This document shows, one piece after another, positions 44,213 to 52,042 of a stretch of 55,991 nt of DNA (position 1 is the stretch's first letter; every line of letters starts with the position of its first letter). The position numbers and the translations under genes are program-made. The stretch comes from an uncultured Lachnospiraceae bacterium (GTDB taxonomy: Bacteria > Bacillota > Clostridia > Lachnospirales > Lachnospiraceae): contig CAJTQO010000022.1 of NCBI GenBank assembly GCA_910578405.1, positions 1 through 55,991 of the forward strand, in the 5' to 3' direction. Under the pieces are notes generated by a model. That model was not told where the DNA came from and ran no database searches. It was given only the letters and a program-made list of their open reading frames with translations.

Positions 44213-44680
44213 ATGGAAGAATTGAAGGTAGAGTTACGCAGTGAGACGACTCAGTTTATCATCGTCAGGCTGGGTGATGAACAATATGGGATTGCAATAA
44301 AATATGTGGATAATATCGTGCGCATGCAGCACATTACAAGGGTGCCAAAGGTACAGTCCTATTTAAAGGGCGTAATCAATCTGCGCGGGGAAGTGATTCC
44401 GGTTATGAGCATCCGTGTGAAAATGGATCTGCCGGCTGACGAATATACGAAGGCCACAAGGATTATTATTTTGAAACTGGAGCAGCAGGGCAATATTGGC
44501 ATCATTGTGGATGAAGTAAAAGAAGTTGTCACGCTGGACAATTCACAGATTGAAAAGGTTGCATACGAGAGTAAGGAGGAGAAGGATAATTTCATCTTCG
44601 CTATCGGAAAGTATGCGGATGGCGGTCTGATATCCCTGTTGGATCTGAACTCGGTGGTATTGGAAAAAGAGAGTGTATAG
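44213..44680 (+). CDS. cheW: Chemotaxis coupling protein CheW
   Basis: 155 residues. It contains FIIVRLGDEQYGIAIKYVDN, then ITRVPKVQSYLKGVINLRGE and VIPVMSIRVKM, the CheW SH3-like subdomain pattern including the conserved N-L-R-G-x-x-x-P-V. It links chemoreceptors to CheA. GGGAGGG precedes the ATG. cheC follows after 12 bases. Confidence 0.96.
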   Translation: MEELKVELRSETTQFIIVRLGDEQYGIAIKYVDNIVRMQHITRVPKVQSYLKGVINLRGEVIPVMSIRVKMDLPADEYTKATRIIILKLEQQGNIGIIVDEVKEVVTLDNSQIEKVAYESKEEKDNFIFAIGKYADGGLISLLDLNSVVLEKESV

Positions 44681-44692
44681 GAGGTCATTAAA

Positions 44693-45310
44693 GTGGCTGA
44701 TCTTAGTTTAGAGACGATGTCTAACGAATATTATGATGTTTTGAAAGAGCTGGGGAATATCGGGGCAGGCAATGCGACTTCCGCGCTTGCCCAGATGCTC
44801 CAGTGCAAGGTGGATATGTCAGTGCCGCAGGTGAAGCTGCTTGGGTTTAAAGAGGTGGCGACGCTGATGGGCGGAGAAGAGCAATTGATGGCTGGCATTT
44901 ATCTTGGTGTGGAAGGGGATATCAGCGGGAGTATTATGTTCCTTCTGGAGCAGACCAGTGCAAGGCATCTGGTCGGAAAACTGATGGGGATGCCGATTGA
45001 AGGGGATCAGTTTACGGAGATGGAGATTTCCGCCCTTCAGGAGGTGGGGAACATTATTACGGGTTCTTACCTGAATTCCCTGTCAATGATGACGAACCTA
45101 AAGATTTATCCGACCATTCCTTCGCTGGCAATGGATATGGCGGCGGCGATTTTAAGCGTTCCCGCTATTGAGTTTGGGGTAATAGGGGACAATATCCTGT
45201 TGATCCAGACCCAATTTTTCGATGAAATACAACTGGATGGTTATTTCATCCTGATTCCGGAATTGGAATCCTATGTAAAGATACTGTCATCTCTTGGAAT
45301 TTCAGTATGA
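44693..45310 (+). CDS. cheC: CheY-P phosphatase CheC
   Basis: 205 residues from GTG behind AGGAGGTCATTAAA. Both CheC active-site helices are present, each with the E-x-x-N core: DVLKELGNIGAGNATSALAQ, and SALQEVGNIITGSYLNSLSM followed by the conserved proline. CheC dephosphorylates CheY-P and binds CheD, forming the adaptation feedback of Bacillus-type chemotaxis. Together with FliY, the window encodes two phosphatases of this family. Confidence 0.96.
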   Translation: MADLSLETMSNEYYDVLKELGNIGAGNATSALAQMLQCKVDMSVPQVKLLGFKEVATLMGGEEQLMAGIYLGVEGDISGSIMFLLEQTSARHLVGKLMGMPIEGDQFTEMEISALQEVGNIITGSYLNSLSMMTNLKIYPTIPSLAMDMAAAILSVPAIEFGVIGDNILLIQTQFFDEIQLDGYFILIPELESYVKILSSLGISV

Positions 45311-45343
45311 TAACAGATACAAAGGTTGGGAGCTGGGAAGAAT

Positions 45344-45829
45344 ATGAGTCAAGTAATCAAGGTCGGAATGGCGGATTTGAATATATGTGTCAGTCCGGAT
45401 TCCATTACTACATTAGGTTTAGGGTCATGCGTGGGGATAGCGATTCGGGATCCGGCAACCAAAATCGGTGGCCTTGCGCATGTTATGCTGCCGGACAGCA
45501 CACAGATTAGGAATAACAGCAACATCCCGAAATTTGCGGATACGGGGATTGCAGAGCTGGTAAAGCGTATGGTGGCAAAAGGGGCGAGCCAGAGCCGCAT
45601 GGTGGCGAAGATTGCCGGCGGGGCGCAAATGTTTGCTTTCCAGAATAAATCGGAGATGGTGCGTATCGGGGAGAGGAATGTGGAAGCGGCGAAAAAGAAG
45701 CTGGCGCAGCTTAGGATTCCGCTTTTGGCGTCGGATACGGGGGACAGCTACGGAAGAACCGTTATCTTTTATCCGGAGACAGGTGATTTTGTGATTAAGG
45801 CTGTAGGGAAACCTCAAAAGGTAATATAG
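45344..45829 (+). CDS. cheD: Receptor glutamine deamidase CheD
   Basis: 161 residues from MSQVIKVGMADLNICVSPDS, start chosen by GGGAAG upstream. The catalytic cysteine lies in TTLGLGSCVGIAIRDP, the histidine in GGLAHVMLPDS and the threonine region in GDSYGRTVIFYPETG. CheD deamidates chemoreceptors and stimulates CheC. It follows cheC by 33 bases and precedes a small membrane protein gene. Confidence 0.96.
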   Translation: MSQVIKVGMADLNICVSPDSITTLGLGSCVGIAIRDPATKIGGLAHVMLPDSTQIRNNSNIPKFADTGIAELVKRMVAKGASQSRMVAKIAGGAQMFAFQNKSEMVRIGERNVEAAKKKLAQLRIPLLASDTGDSYGRTVIFYPETGDFVIKAVGKPQKVI

Positions 45830-45846
45830 AAGGCGGGGAGTTAAGG

Positions 45847-46116
45847 ATGAAGAGAAAATTAGTGCCACCTTTCTGGATGCTGCTCGCAGGGGCGGCCAGC
45901 GGCATCGTTATGTGTATGTTAAAGTACGAGTTGAACAGTATGCTGCGGATTCTGATTGGTGTGTTGGTCGTCTTTTATATCATTGGTTGCCTGTATAAGA
46001 AAATGTTGGATATTTTTGAAGCGCAGAATACACCGGCAGAAGAGGAGAAGGAGATTGTCATGGAGGACGAACAGGCGGAAGGCATGGATGAGGGGCAGGC
46101 AGAAATGGAAAGCTGA
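45847..46116 (+). CDS. Small membrane protein between cheD and sigD, unknown function
   Basis: 89 residues behind GGCGGGGAG. Two hydrophobic helices (~8-25, FWMLLAGAASGIVMCMLKY; ~33-50, LRILIGVLVVFYIIGCL) are followed by a strongly acidic tail of Glu, Asp, Gln and Met (~62-89). No family recognised. The ribosome site, 17-base spacing from cheD and 26-base spacing to sigD indicate a genuine cluster member. It might tether something to the membrane, but there is no direct evidence. Confidence 0.75.
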   Translation: MKRKLVPPFWMLLAGAASGIVMCMLKYELNSMLRILIGVLVVFYIIGCLYKKMLDIFEAQNTPAEEEKEIVMEDEQAEGMDEGQAEMES

Positions 46117-46142
46117 TTGGTTAAGGGCATCAGGAGGAGAAT

Positions 46143-46904
46143 ATGGACGAAGCAGAAAAGAAGAGATTATGGGAGGAATATGCGAAAGGGAAAACTCCCG
46201 AAATACGGGAAAAGCTTATTCTGGAATATGCTCCGCTCGTAAAACTGGTGGCCGGCAGGCTCAGTATGTACCTGGGATATAACGTAGAGTATGATGATTT
46301 GGTGAGCTACGGCATCTTTGGCCTGATTGATGCTATAGATAAATTTGACAATATGAAGGAAGTGAAGTTTGAAACATATGCCAGCCTTAGGATAAGGGGG
46401 GCCATCCTGGATCAGATCCGTAAGCTGGACTGGATTCCAAGGACGATCCGGCAGCGGCAAAAGAAAATTGATATCGTGACAAAGGAAATAGAGGCCACGA
46501 AGGGGCGGAATGCCACGGATGAGGAAATAGCGCAGGCGCTGGGGATCTCCGGGGAGGAATACGGGGAGTGGCAGTCCCAGATGAAGATTACCAATGTAGT
46601 TTCGTTGAATGAGTTTATGGAGCAGGGAGCTGAGGTTCCGGCTGAGAATAATAAAAATGCCCATTTCGACAGTCCGGAGGAAGTAGTGGAAAAGGAAGAG
46701 CTGAAGGAAGTATTGGCACAGGCGCTGGAGATTCTGACGGAGAAGGAACGACGGGTTATCGAGTTATATTACTATGAGGATTTGACGCTGAAGGAAATAA
46801 GCAGTATATTAGAAGTATCCGAGTCGAGAGTTTCACAGCTCCATACCAGGGGGCTGCAGAAGTTAAAGTCGAAAATGGGAAACTATATGGGCATTTTTGT
46901 ATAG
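46143..46904 (+). CDS. sigD: Flagellar/motility sigma factor SigD (FliA/WhiG family)
   Basis: 253 residues behind AGGAGGAG. Region 2 reads LVKLVAGRLSMYLGYNVEYDDLVSYGIFGLIDAIDKFD (in part), with FETYASLRIRGAILDQIRKLDWIPRTIRQRQ following, a diagnostic FliA/WhiG stretch. Region 4 contains LTEKERRVIELYYYEDLTLK and the helix-turn-helix SSILEVSESRVSQLHTRGL. SigD transcribes late flagellar genes such as flagellin. Placement near the end of the cluster matches Bacillus, where distance from the promoter sets SigD level. Confidence 0.96.
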   Translation: MDEAEKKRLWEEYAKGKTPEIREKLILEYAPLVKLVAGRLSMYLGYNVEYDDLVSYGIFGLIDAIDKFDNMKEVKFETYASLRIRGAILDQIRKLDWIPRTIRQRQKKIDIVTKEIEATKGRNATDEEIAQALGISGEEYGEWQSQMKITNVVSLNEFMEQGAEVPAENNKNAHFDSPEEVVEKEELKEVLAQALEILTEKERRVIELYYYEDLTLKEISSILEVSESRVSQLHTRGLQKLKSKMGNYMGIFV

Positions 46905-46922
46905 ATTAGCGGGGTAGATGTT

Positions 46923-48506
46923 ATGAATGGATATTTTCGGTTGATTTGTGGGGAAAACAGCACGTATCTCCAAATCGTGCCGCCTACGGACGGAGGGCTT
47001 CCGGTCGGGGCGAATGAAGTCATGGAATATCTGAACAGCAGGAGCGTCAATTTTGACAGCCAGGCGTTATATACGGCTATCAACAAAAAAGAGGCGCAGA
47101 AACTGTTGCTGAATAGGGATACCCATATGAAGGAGCGTGAAAACTATAAGCTGGTTGTCAGTCCGGATAACATGAAAGCGACCATCCGTTTTTACCCGCC
47201 TTCGGAAGGCGGAGAACTGATAACAAGAAATGAATTGATATCAGATCTTGGGTTTAAAGGGATTAAGTATGGGATCCAAGATGTGGAAATAGATAAGTTT
47301 TTCAGGAAACGGTGTTATTGTGAGGATCTTGTGGTAGCAGTGGGAAAACCGCCCAGGCATGGGGAAGATGCGCACATTGAGTATTTTTTCAGCACGGACG
47401 TGAAAGCGCGGCCAACGCTGAAGGAAGATGGAAGTGTGGACTTTTTCCATTTGAATACCATCAACCATTGCCAAAAGGGTGATGTGCTGGCCCAGCTTTT
47501 CCCGGAAGATATGGGGGAAGTGGGAAGGACAGTGCTGGGCGAACCGTTAAAGCCCAGGGATGTAAAAAAGAAGAAGCTGAAATTTGGAAGGAACATCGTT
47601 CTTTCTGAGGATAAATTGACGATAAGTTCCGAAGTGGACGGACATGTGACGCTGGTAGACGATAAGGTATTCGTATCGGATGTACTGACCGTGGAGAATG
47701 TGGATAACTCTACCGGTAATATAGAGTATGAAGGAAGCGTACAGGTAAGCGGCAATGTGTGCGCGAATTTTTCCGTAGTCGCCAAAGGGAACATTGAAGT
47801 GGGCGGAGTTGTGGAAGGCGCATATTTACAGGCTGGCGGGGATATTATTATAGCAAGGGGCATGAACGGCATGGGCCGTGGGGAGCTGAAAGCCAGTGGC
47901 AATATTGTGGCAAAATTTATGGAAAACGCCACAGCTATGGCAAAGGGCTATGTTTCGTCGGAGTCTATCCTGCACAGCAGCGTCCAGGCCGGGGATGAGG
48001 TTACGGTAACGGGCAAGCGGGGATTCATTACGGGAGGACGTGTATGCGCCCTCAACAGTGTGTCAGTGAAAACGCTTGGCTCTTCTATGGGAGCCGATAC
48101 GGTGGTGGAGGTGGGCGTAGACCCAACGCTGAAATTCCGGATTCAAGAGATACAAAGGGAGATTGCAGAGGCGGCCAGAGTAGTGAAGTCTGTACAGCCG
48201 CTTTTGGCGGCAACACAGCAGAAACTGGCCAAAGGGATTAAGCTTTCGCCGGATCAGATTCAATATATGAAGTCTTTGATTGCGCTTAGCCAGGTGAAAA
48301 AGAAAGAAGTAGAGGAAAAGACAGTGGAAATGGAAGCCATGCAGGATTCCCTTGGGAATTTGACCAGCGCAGCGGTCAATGTAACAGGGGTAGTGTTCCC
48401 CGGAACCAAGATTTGCATTGGGGATTCTTCTATGGTGGTTCACAGCCAGATGCAGTATTGTAAGTTTATTAGAACCGGGGGAGAAGTTAAGATGACGGCG
48501 TTATAA
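46923..48506 (+). CDS. FapA-family (DUF342) protein
   Basis: 527 residues. An N-terminal region of ~170 residues precedes the FapA core, with repeated Gly/Val-rich strands forming a right-handed beta-helix: GNIEYEGSVQVSGNVCANFS, VAKGNIEVGGVVEGAYLQAG and similar up to ~420. A coiled coil (~420-490) and a final strand follow. DUF342/FapA proteins are polymer-like and of uncertain role; some influence membrane processes. A copy downstream of the motility sigma factor is frequent in clostridia. Starts 18 bases after sigD. Confidence 0.88.
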   Translation: MNGYFRLICGENSTYLQIVPPTDGGLPVGANEVMEYLNSRSVNFDSQALYTAINKKEAQKLLLNRDTHMKERENYKLVVSPDNMKATIRFYPPSEGGELITRNELISDLGFKGIKYGIQDVEIDKFFRKRCYCEDLVVAVGKPPRHGEDAHIEYFFSTDVKARPTLKEDGSVDFFHLNTINHCQKGDVLAQLFPEDMGEVGRTVLGEPLKPRDVKKKKLKFGRNIVLSEDKLTISSEVDGHVTLVDDKVFVSDVLTVENVDNSTGNIEYEGSVQVSGNVCANFSVVAKGNIEVGGVVEGAYLQAGGDIIIARGMNGMGRGELKASGNIVAKFMENATAMAKGYVSSESILHSSVQAGDEVTVTGKRGFITGGRVCALNSVSVKTLGSSMGADTVVEVGVDPTLKFRIQEIQREIAEAARVVKSVQPLLAATQQKLAKGIKLSPDQIQYMKSLIALSQVKKKEVEEKTVEMEAMQDSLGNLTSAAVNVTGVVFPGTKICIGDSSMVVHSQMQYCKFIRTGGEVKMTAL

Positions 48507-48548
48507 GGGAAGGCGCCAGGAAGGGCGCCAGGGAAGGAGGCGTTGCTT

Positions 48549-48869
48549 ATGTCGATTAGCCGTATTGAGCTGCAGGGGACGATTACAAGGGCGCAGGATT
48601 TTACAACCATTAAGCAGAATGAAGATAATAAAGGGATGGTAGACCAGTCCAATTTTCAGATGCATTTCAATAAGGTGGTGGACAGCAAGCTTTCACAGGT
48701 TCGCCATGGAGACAATGCGGAGGGCAAGGGGAAAGGGCCTGATGCAAGGGAGAAAGGAAGCAATGAGTATGCCGGGGACGGCGGCAGGCGCCGCAGGAGG
48801 GATTCCGGCGCAGAAGAGGACGGGAAAGTTGTGTTAAAAAGCATTGGGAAGTTTGACACAAAGATTTAG
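48549..48869 (+). CDS. Small soluble protein of unknown function in the fla cluster
   Basis: 106 residues from MSISRIELQGTITRAQDFTT, behind AAGGAGG. The first ~55 residues look folded and specific (KGMVDQSNFQMHFNKVVDSK). The rest is Gly/Arg/Glu/Asp-rich and low complexity with an RRRRR run (~81-85), ending VVLKSIGKFDTKI. No domain recognised. It follows fapA by 42 bases and ends before a hairpin, so it closes this transcript segment. Confidence 0.7.
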   Translation: MSISRIELQGTITRAQDFTTIKQNEDNKGMVDQSNFQMHFNKVVDSKLSQVRHGDNAEGKGKGPDAREKGSNEYAGDGGRRRRRDSGAEEDGKVVLKSIGKFDTKI

Positions 48870-48924
48870 GGGAAATTGGCGGTTTATTGGACGGAGGAGG
48901 GGAATGGTGCATTTTTGAGTGATG

Positions 48925-48944
48925 CCCCGCAGTTTACTGCGGGG
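48925..48944 (+). terminator. Strong hairpin after the unknown small gene
   Basis: CCCCGCAG-TTTA-CTGCGGGG is a perfect 8-bp GC-rich stem with a tetraloop, followed by only TATTTGG. It would act as a partial terminator or as a 3' stability element. Confidence 0.6.
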
Positions 48945-48997
48945 TATTTGGCTGTAAGTGGAAAATAATCTGGTTGGGAAATAGGGAATGGAATGAT

Positions 48998-50125
48998 ATG
49001 GGATGGATGGAATTTGCTCTGCTTATTGTGGGAGCTGTTATATTAATTATCAGTTTTGCGATTCCTGCCGGAAAGGCAGGGAAAAACGGGACGCAGGCAT
49101 TGAAGATTGATGAGGGGATGATAAAAGATCTGGTGGAACGGGAGATACGGAATGTGAAGGGGCGTATGGATGGAATGGTGGAAGAGACGCTCAGTTATTC
49201 CATGGAGAAGACGGAACGGGCAATGGAGCGGATGGCCAATGAGAAGATTATGGCAATCCATGAGTATTCGGAGCAGGTTTTGACGGCAATCAATAAGAAC
49301 CATCAGGAAGTGATGTTTTTATATGATATGCTCAATGACAAGCATACGCATCTGGTGAATACGGTGAGCGAGGCGTCGCAGAAAGCAAAGGAAATCAGGC
49401 AGACGGTGCAGGATGCGGAAATTACGGTGAAAGAGGCCGTCGGGATAGGGATGGCAGAGGGAGAAAATGCGGCCGGGAAAGCAGGAATGGCCGCAAGGCC
49501 GGAAAGCGCCGGGAAGGCTGAGGCAGTGGTTGGGAAGGCAGGAATGGCCGTAAGGCCGGAAAACGCCGGGAGAGTAGAGACAGTGGCCGGAGCCGGGAGA
49601 TTGGGGGAGACGGCAGGAGCAGCCGCAAAGGGGGAAGGCAAAGTCGGAGGGGCCAGGAATCTGGAAGCGACGGCGGGCATAACAGGAATGGTGGACAGGC
49701 CGGAGACGTTGGCAGAGGCCGGAAGGAATGGAGGGCCAGAGGCGGCGGAAGCGTCAGGGGGGCCGGAAGCGGGGACTGGTTTGTCAGCAAGGCAGGAAGA
49801 AATATTCGCAACGAATATAGCGGACAGGCTGTCTGGAACGGCAGGCGCGGAAACTGACAGTGAGACAGAATTTACCCCCATTGCCCCAAAAAGGGTGGAG
49901 CTGGTGAATGGAATGTTGGCGCAAGACGGTATGGAAAATGCTTTTTCAGCCAGCGCAGGGAATGTTATGCAGACAGAGCCCGGCACAGAAGACGGGAAAG
50001 GGCATAACAATAATGAGAAAATATTACGGTTGCACAAATTGGGAAAATCTAAGACAGCGATAGCGAAAGAGCTGGGACTGGGCGTAGGGGAAGTGAAGCT
50101 GGTAATCGACCTGTTTGAACAGTAG
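48998..50125 (+). CDS. SwrB-like (DUF6115-type) membrane protein
   Basis: 375 residues from MGWMEFALLIVGAVILIISF; the ATG at 48998 is preferred over TTG at 48974, which lacks a ribosome site. One membrane helix (~5-25) is followed by a Met/Glu-rich coiled coil (~45-150). A long Ala/Gly/Glu linker (~155-320) includes a 57-base tandem duplication. A C-terminal helix-turn-helix-like end reads ILRLHKLGKSKTAIAKELGL then GVGEVKLVIDLFEQ. TM plus coiled coil plus this ending matches the SwrB/YlxL type, which lies after sigD in Bacillus and activates basal-body export. The linker is much longer than in SwrB. Confidence 0.72.
   Translation: MGWMEFALLIVGAVILIISFAIPAGKAGKNGTQALKIDEGMIKDLVEREIRNVKGRMDGMVEETLSYSMEKTERAMERMANEKIMAIHEYSEQVLTAINKNHQEVMFLYDMLNDKHTHLVNTVSEASQKAKEIRQTVQDAEITVKEAVGIGMAEGENAAGKAGMAARPESAGKAEAVVGKAGMAVRPENAGRVETVAGAGRLGETAGAAAKGEGKVGGARNLEATAGITGMVDRPETLAEAGRNGGPEAAEASGGPEAGTGLSARQEEIFATNIADRLSGTAGAETDSETEFTPIAPKRVELVNGMLAQDGMENAFSASAGNVMQTEPGTEDGKGHNNNEKILRLHKLGKSKTAIAKELGLGVGEVKLVIDLFEQ
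49475..49588 (+). repeat. 57-base tandem duplication in the SwrB-like linker
   Basis: GGGAAAGCAGGAATGGCCGC (from 49475) and GGGAAGGCAGGAATGGCCGT (from 49532) begin two in-frame units, each encoding GKAGMA.RPE.AG. The units are slightly diverged. Confidence 0.7.
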
Positions 50126-50146
50126 GGAAGAGGGACTGGAGCGGTT

Positions 50147-51016
50147 ATGAATTTGAAATATTATTTGAGAGGGCTTGGGCTTGGGATTGTCCTTACGGCA
50201 ATTATGCTGGGATTTGTGTCCGAAAGCGGAAAGGGGGCGATGGACGATGAGGAAGTAATCCTAAAAGCGAAAGCCTTGGGTATGATTGAGGAATCCGAGC
50301 TGCCAGAATATGTGGAAGAGGCGCGGGAACGCGCAGAATCGGGGCTGCGTGCGGAAATAGAGGAAGAATTGCGGGCAGAGATCCGTGCGGAAGTGGAAGC
50401 GGAAATGTCCGGGCAGACGGTCACAGGAGCGTTAAATGGGGATGGAACAGACAAAGCCGCAGACCAAAATGCGAAAGAAGCTGACGCAGACAGCATGGCA
50501 GTGGCGTCGGCGGAGGGCGGCGCATTAGACGGAGCTGGGACGTCAACGGGAAATGGAGTGCCTTTGAACGTGGGAGTGTCAGTGGGAGAAGGAGGCGAAA
50601 CCGGGGAGCGTGGAGAAGCAGCGTCTGAAGGAACATCGGGAACTGGAGAAGGCGGGACTGCTGGGACAGTTAAAGGAAGTGAAACGGCCAATGGGAACGG
50701 GACAGCCGATGGAAGCGAAGAGACAGGCAATGCAGATGAAACTGGTGGGAGCGATGCAGTAAGGCCGGCAGGGGCCCCGGAAAGCGCAGGACAGGAACCG
50801 GAACGTGTGGAGTTTATCGTGAATAAGGGGGAAATGGCAAGAGAAATCAGCCGGGGTTTGGAGAAAGCGGGACTGGTGGAATCGGCTTCGGATTTTGAAA
50901 GTTTCCTTCTCAGTAACGGTTATGACCGTTTTATCAAGGCTTCCCGTTATTTGATACCAGTGGGGGCGGACGAGGAGCAGATTGCAAATATTATTACAAA
51001 TTACGGGGTAGAGTGA
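50147..51016 (+). CDS. Orphan MltG LysM-like domain protein, membrane-anchored
   Basis: 289 residues. A short N-terminus and one membrane helix (~10-25, LGLGIVLTAIMLGFV) are followed by a charged coiled coil (~45-90, Glu/Arg/Ala). A Gly/Ala/Thr/Glu linker (~95-215) leads to a C-terminal domain (~222-289): VEFIVNKGEMAREISRGLEK, AGLVESASDFESFLLSNG, YLIPVGADEEQIANIIT. This resembles the LysM-like part of the endolytic transglycosylase MltG/YceG, but the catalytic domain is absent. A wall- or septum-related role is inference. It is the last gene before the rpsB promoter. Confidence 0.65.
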   Translation: MNLKYYLRGLGLGIVLTAIMLGFVSESGKGAMDDEEVILKAKALGMIEESELPEYVEEARERAESGLRAEIEEELRAEIRAEVEAEMSGQTVTGALNGDGTDKAADQNAKEADADSMAVASAEGGALDGAGTSTGNGVPLNVGVSVGEGGETGERGEAASEGTSGTGEGGTAGTVKGSETANGNGTADGSEETGNADETGGSDAVRPAGAPESAGQEPERVEFIVNKGEMAREISRGLEKAGLVESASDFESFLLSNGYDRFIKASRYLIPVGADEEQIANIITNYGVE

Positions 51017-51076
51017 ACGGTAACGAAATAAGTGAATTTGATTAAGAAATTTGGAGATAAAATTGCATAAATGACC

Positions 51077-51106
51077 TTGTCATGCATAGTATAATTATGT
51101 TATAAT
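51077..51106 (+). promoter_or_regulatory. Sigma-A-like promoter of rpsB-tsf
   Basis: TTGTCA (51077-51082), 18 bases, TATAAT (51101-51106). A second TATAAT-like sequence lies at 51089-51094. It gives rpsB-tsf expression independent of the flagellar cluster. Confidence 0.7.
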
Positions 51107-51111
51107 TTAAC

Positions 51112-51243
51112 AGTTGCGACTATAAAGCACGTATCTTTATTCAGCGCCGGTGCTTATCAGTCAGGCATATCTGACGCAGTGGCATAAGTAGGCTCTGGAG
51201 TGTAAGAGGTACGGAAGCATTTAACCAAATGGAGGTAAAGGAC
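51112..51243 (+). promoter_or_regulatory. rpsB untranslated leader
   Basis: About 130 bases from the predicted start to the rpsB ATG. It contains GTCAG-GCATAT-CTGAC (~51161-51176) and other pairable stretches. Long ribosomal-protein leaders often carry autoregulatory RNA, but I do not recognise a known leader family here. Confidence 0.4.
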
Positions 51244-52017
51244 ATGAGCGTTATTTCAATGAAACAGTTGCTGGAAGCCGGTGTTCATTTCGGGCATCAG
51301 ACAAGGAGATGGAATCCGAAAATGGCTCCGTATATCTTTACGGAGAGGAATGGCATCCATATCATTGACCTGCAGAAGTCTGTGGGTAAGGTGGATGAAG
51401 CTTATAAGGCGGTATTTGACATTGCATCCCAGGGCGGCACAATACTGTTTGTCGGCACTAAGAAGCAGGCGCAGGATGCTGTAAAGGCAGAAGCGGAACG
51501 TTGCGGCATGTATTATGTAAACGAGAGATGGCTGGGCGGTATGCTGACCAATTTTAAAACTATCCGCAGCAGGATTGACCGGTTAAAACAGATAGAAACG
51601 ATGTCAGAAGACGGTACATTTGACGTGCTTCCCAAGAAAGAAGTAATTGCGTTGAAGAAAGAATGGGAAAAGTTGGAAAAGAACCTTGGCGGCATCAAAG
51701 AAATGACAAGGATTCCGGATGCTATTTTTGTAGTGGATCCTAAGAAAGAAAGGATTTGCGTACAGGAAGCCCATGCATTAGGCATTACTTTGATTGGGAT
51801 TGGCGATACAAACAGCGATCCGGAAGAATTGGATTACATTATCCCAGGCAATGACGATGCAATCCGGGCTGTGAAACTGATTGTTTCCAAGATGGCGGAT
51901 GCGGTTGTGGAAGCAAACCAGGGCGAAGAGAATATGGAAGAGCAGATTGCAGAGGAATTTACCGCACAGGCAGGAGAGCCGGTTGATATAGAAGAAGTTG
52001 CGGATGCAGCAGAATAA
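51244..52017 (+). CDS. rpsB: 30S ribosomal protein S2
   Basis: 257 residues from MSVISMKQLLEAGVHFGHQT, start set by GGAGGT seven bases upstream. Conserved S2 segments include RRWNPKMAPYIFTERNGIHI, ILFVGTKKQAQDAV, YVNERWLGGMLTNFKTI and DTNSDPEELDYIIPGNDDAI. The C-terminal ~25 residues are an acidic tail. It assembles on the 30S head-body junction with S1/S8 contacts. tsf follows. Confidence 0.98.
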   Translation: MSVISMKQLLEAGVHFGHQTRRWNPKMAPYIFTERNGIHIIDLQKSVGKVDEAYKAVFDIASQGGTILFVGTKKQAQDAVKAEAERCGMYYVNERWLGGMLTNFKTIRSRIDRLKQIETMSEDGTFDVLPKKEVIALKKEWEKLEKNLGGIKEMTRIPDAIFVVDPKKERICVQEAHALGITLIGIGDTNSDPEELDYIIPGNDDAIRAVKLIVSKMADAVVEANQGEENMEEQIAEEFTAQAGEPVDIEEVADAAE

Positions 52018-52042
52018 GCAGCAGGTATTGGAGGAAATGGAA

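Noticed and set aside
49303..50037. 244-residue antisense frame opposite the SwrB-like gene
   Set aside because: Ala/Pro/Ser-rich shadow produced by the GC-rich linker repeats.
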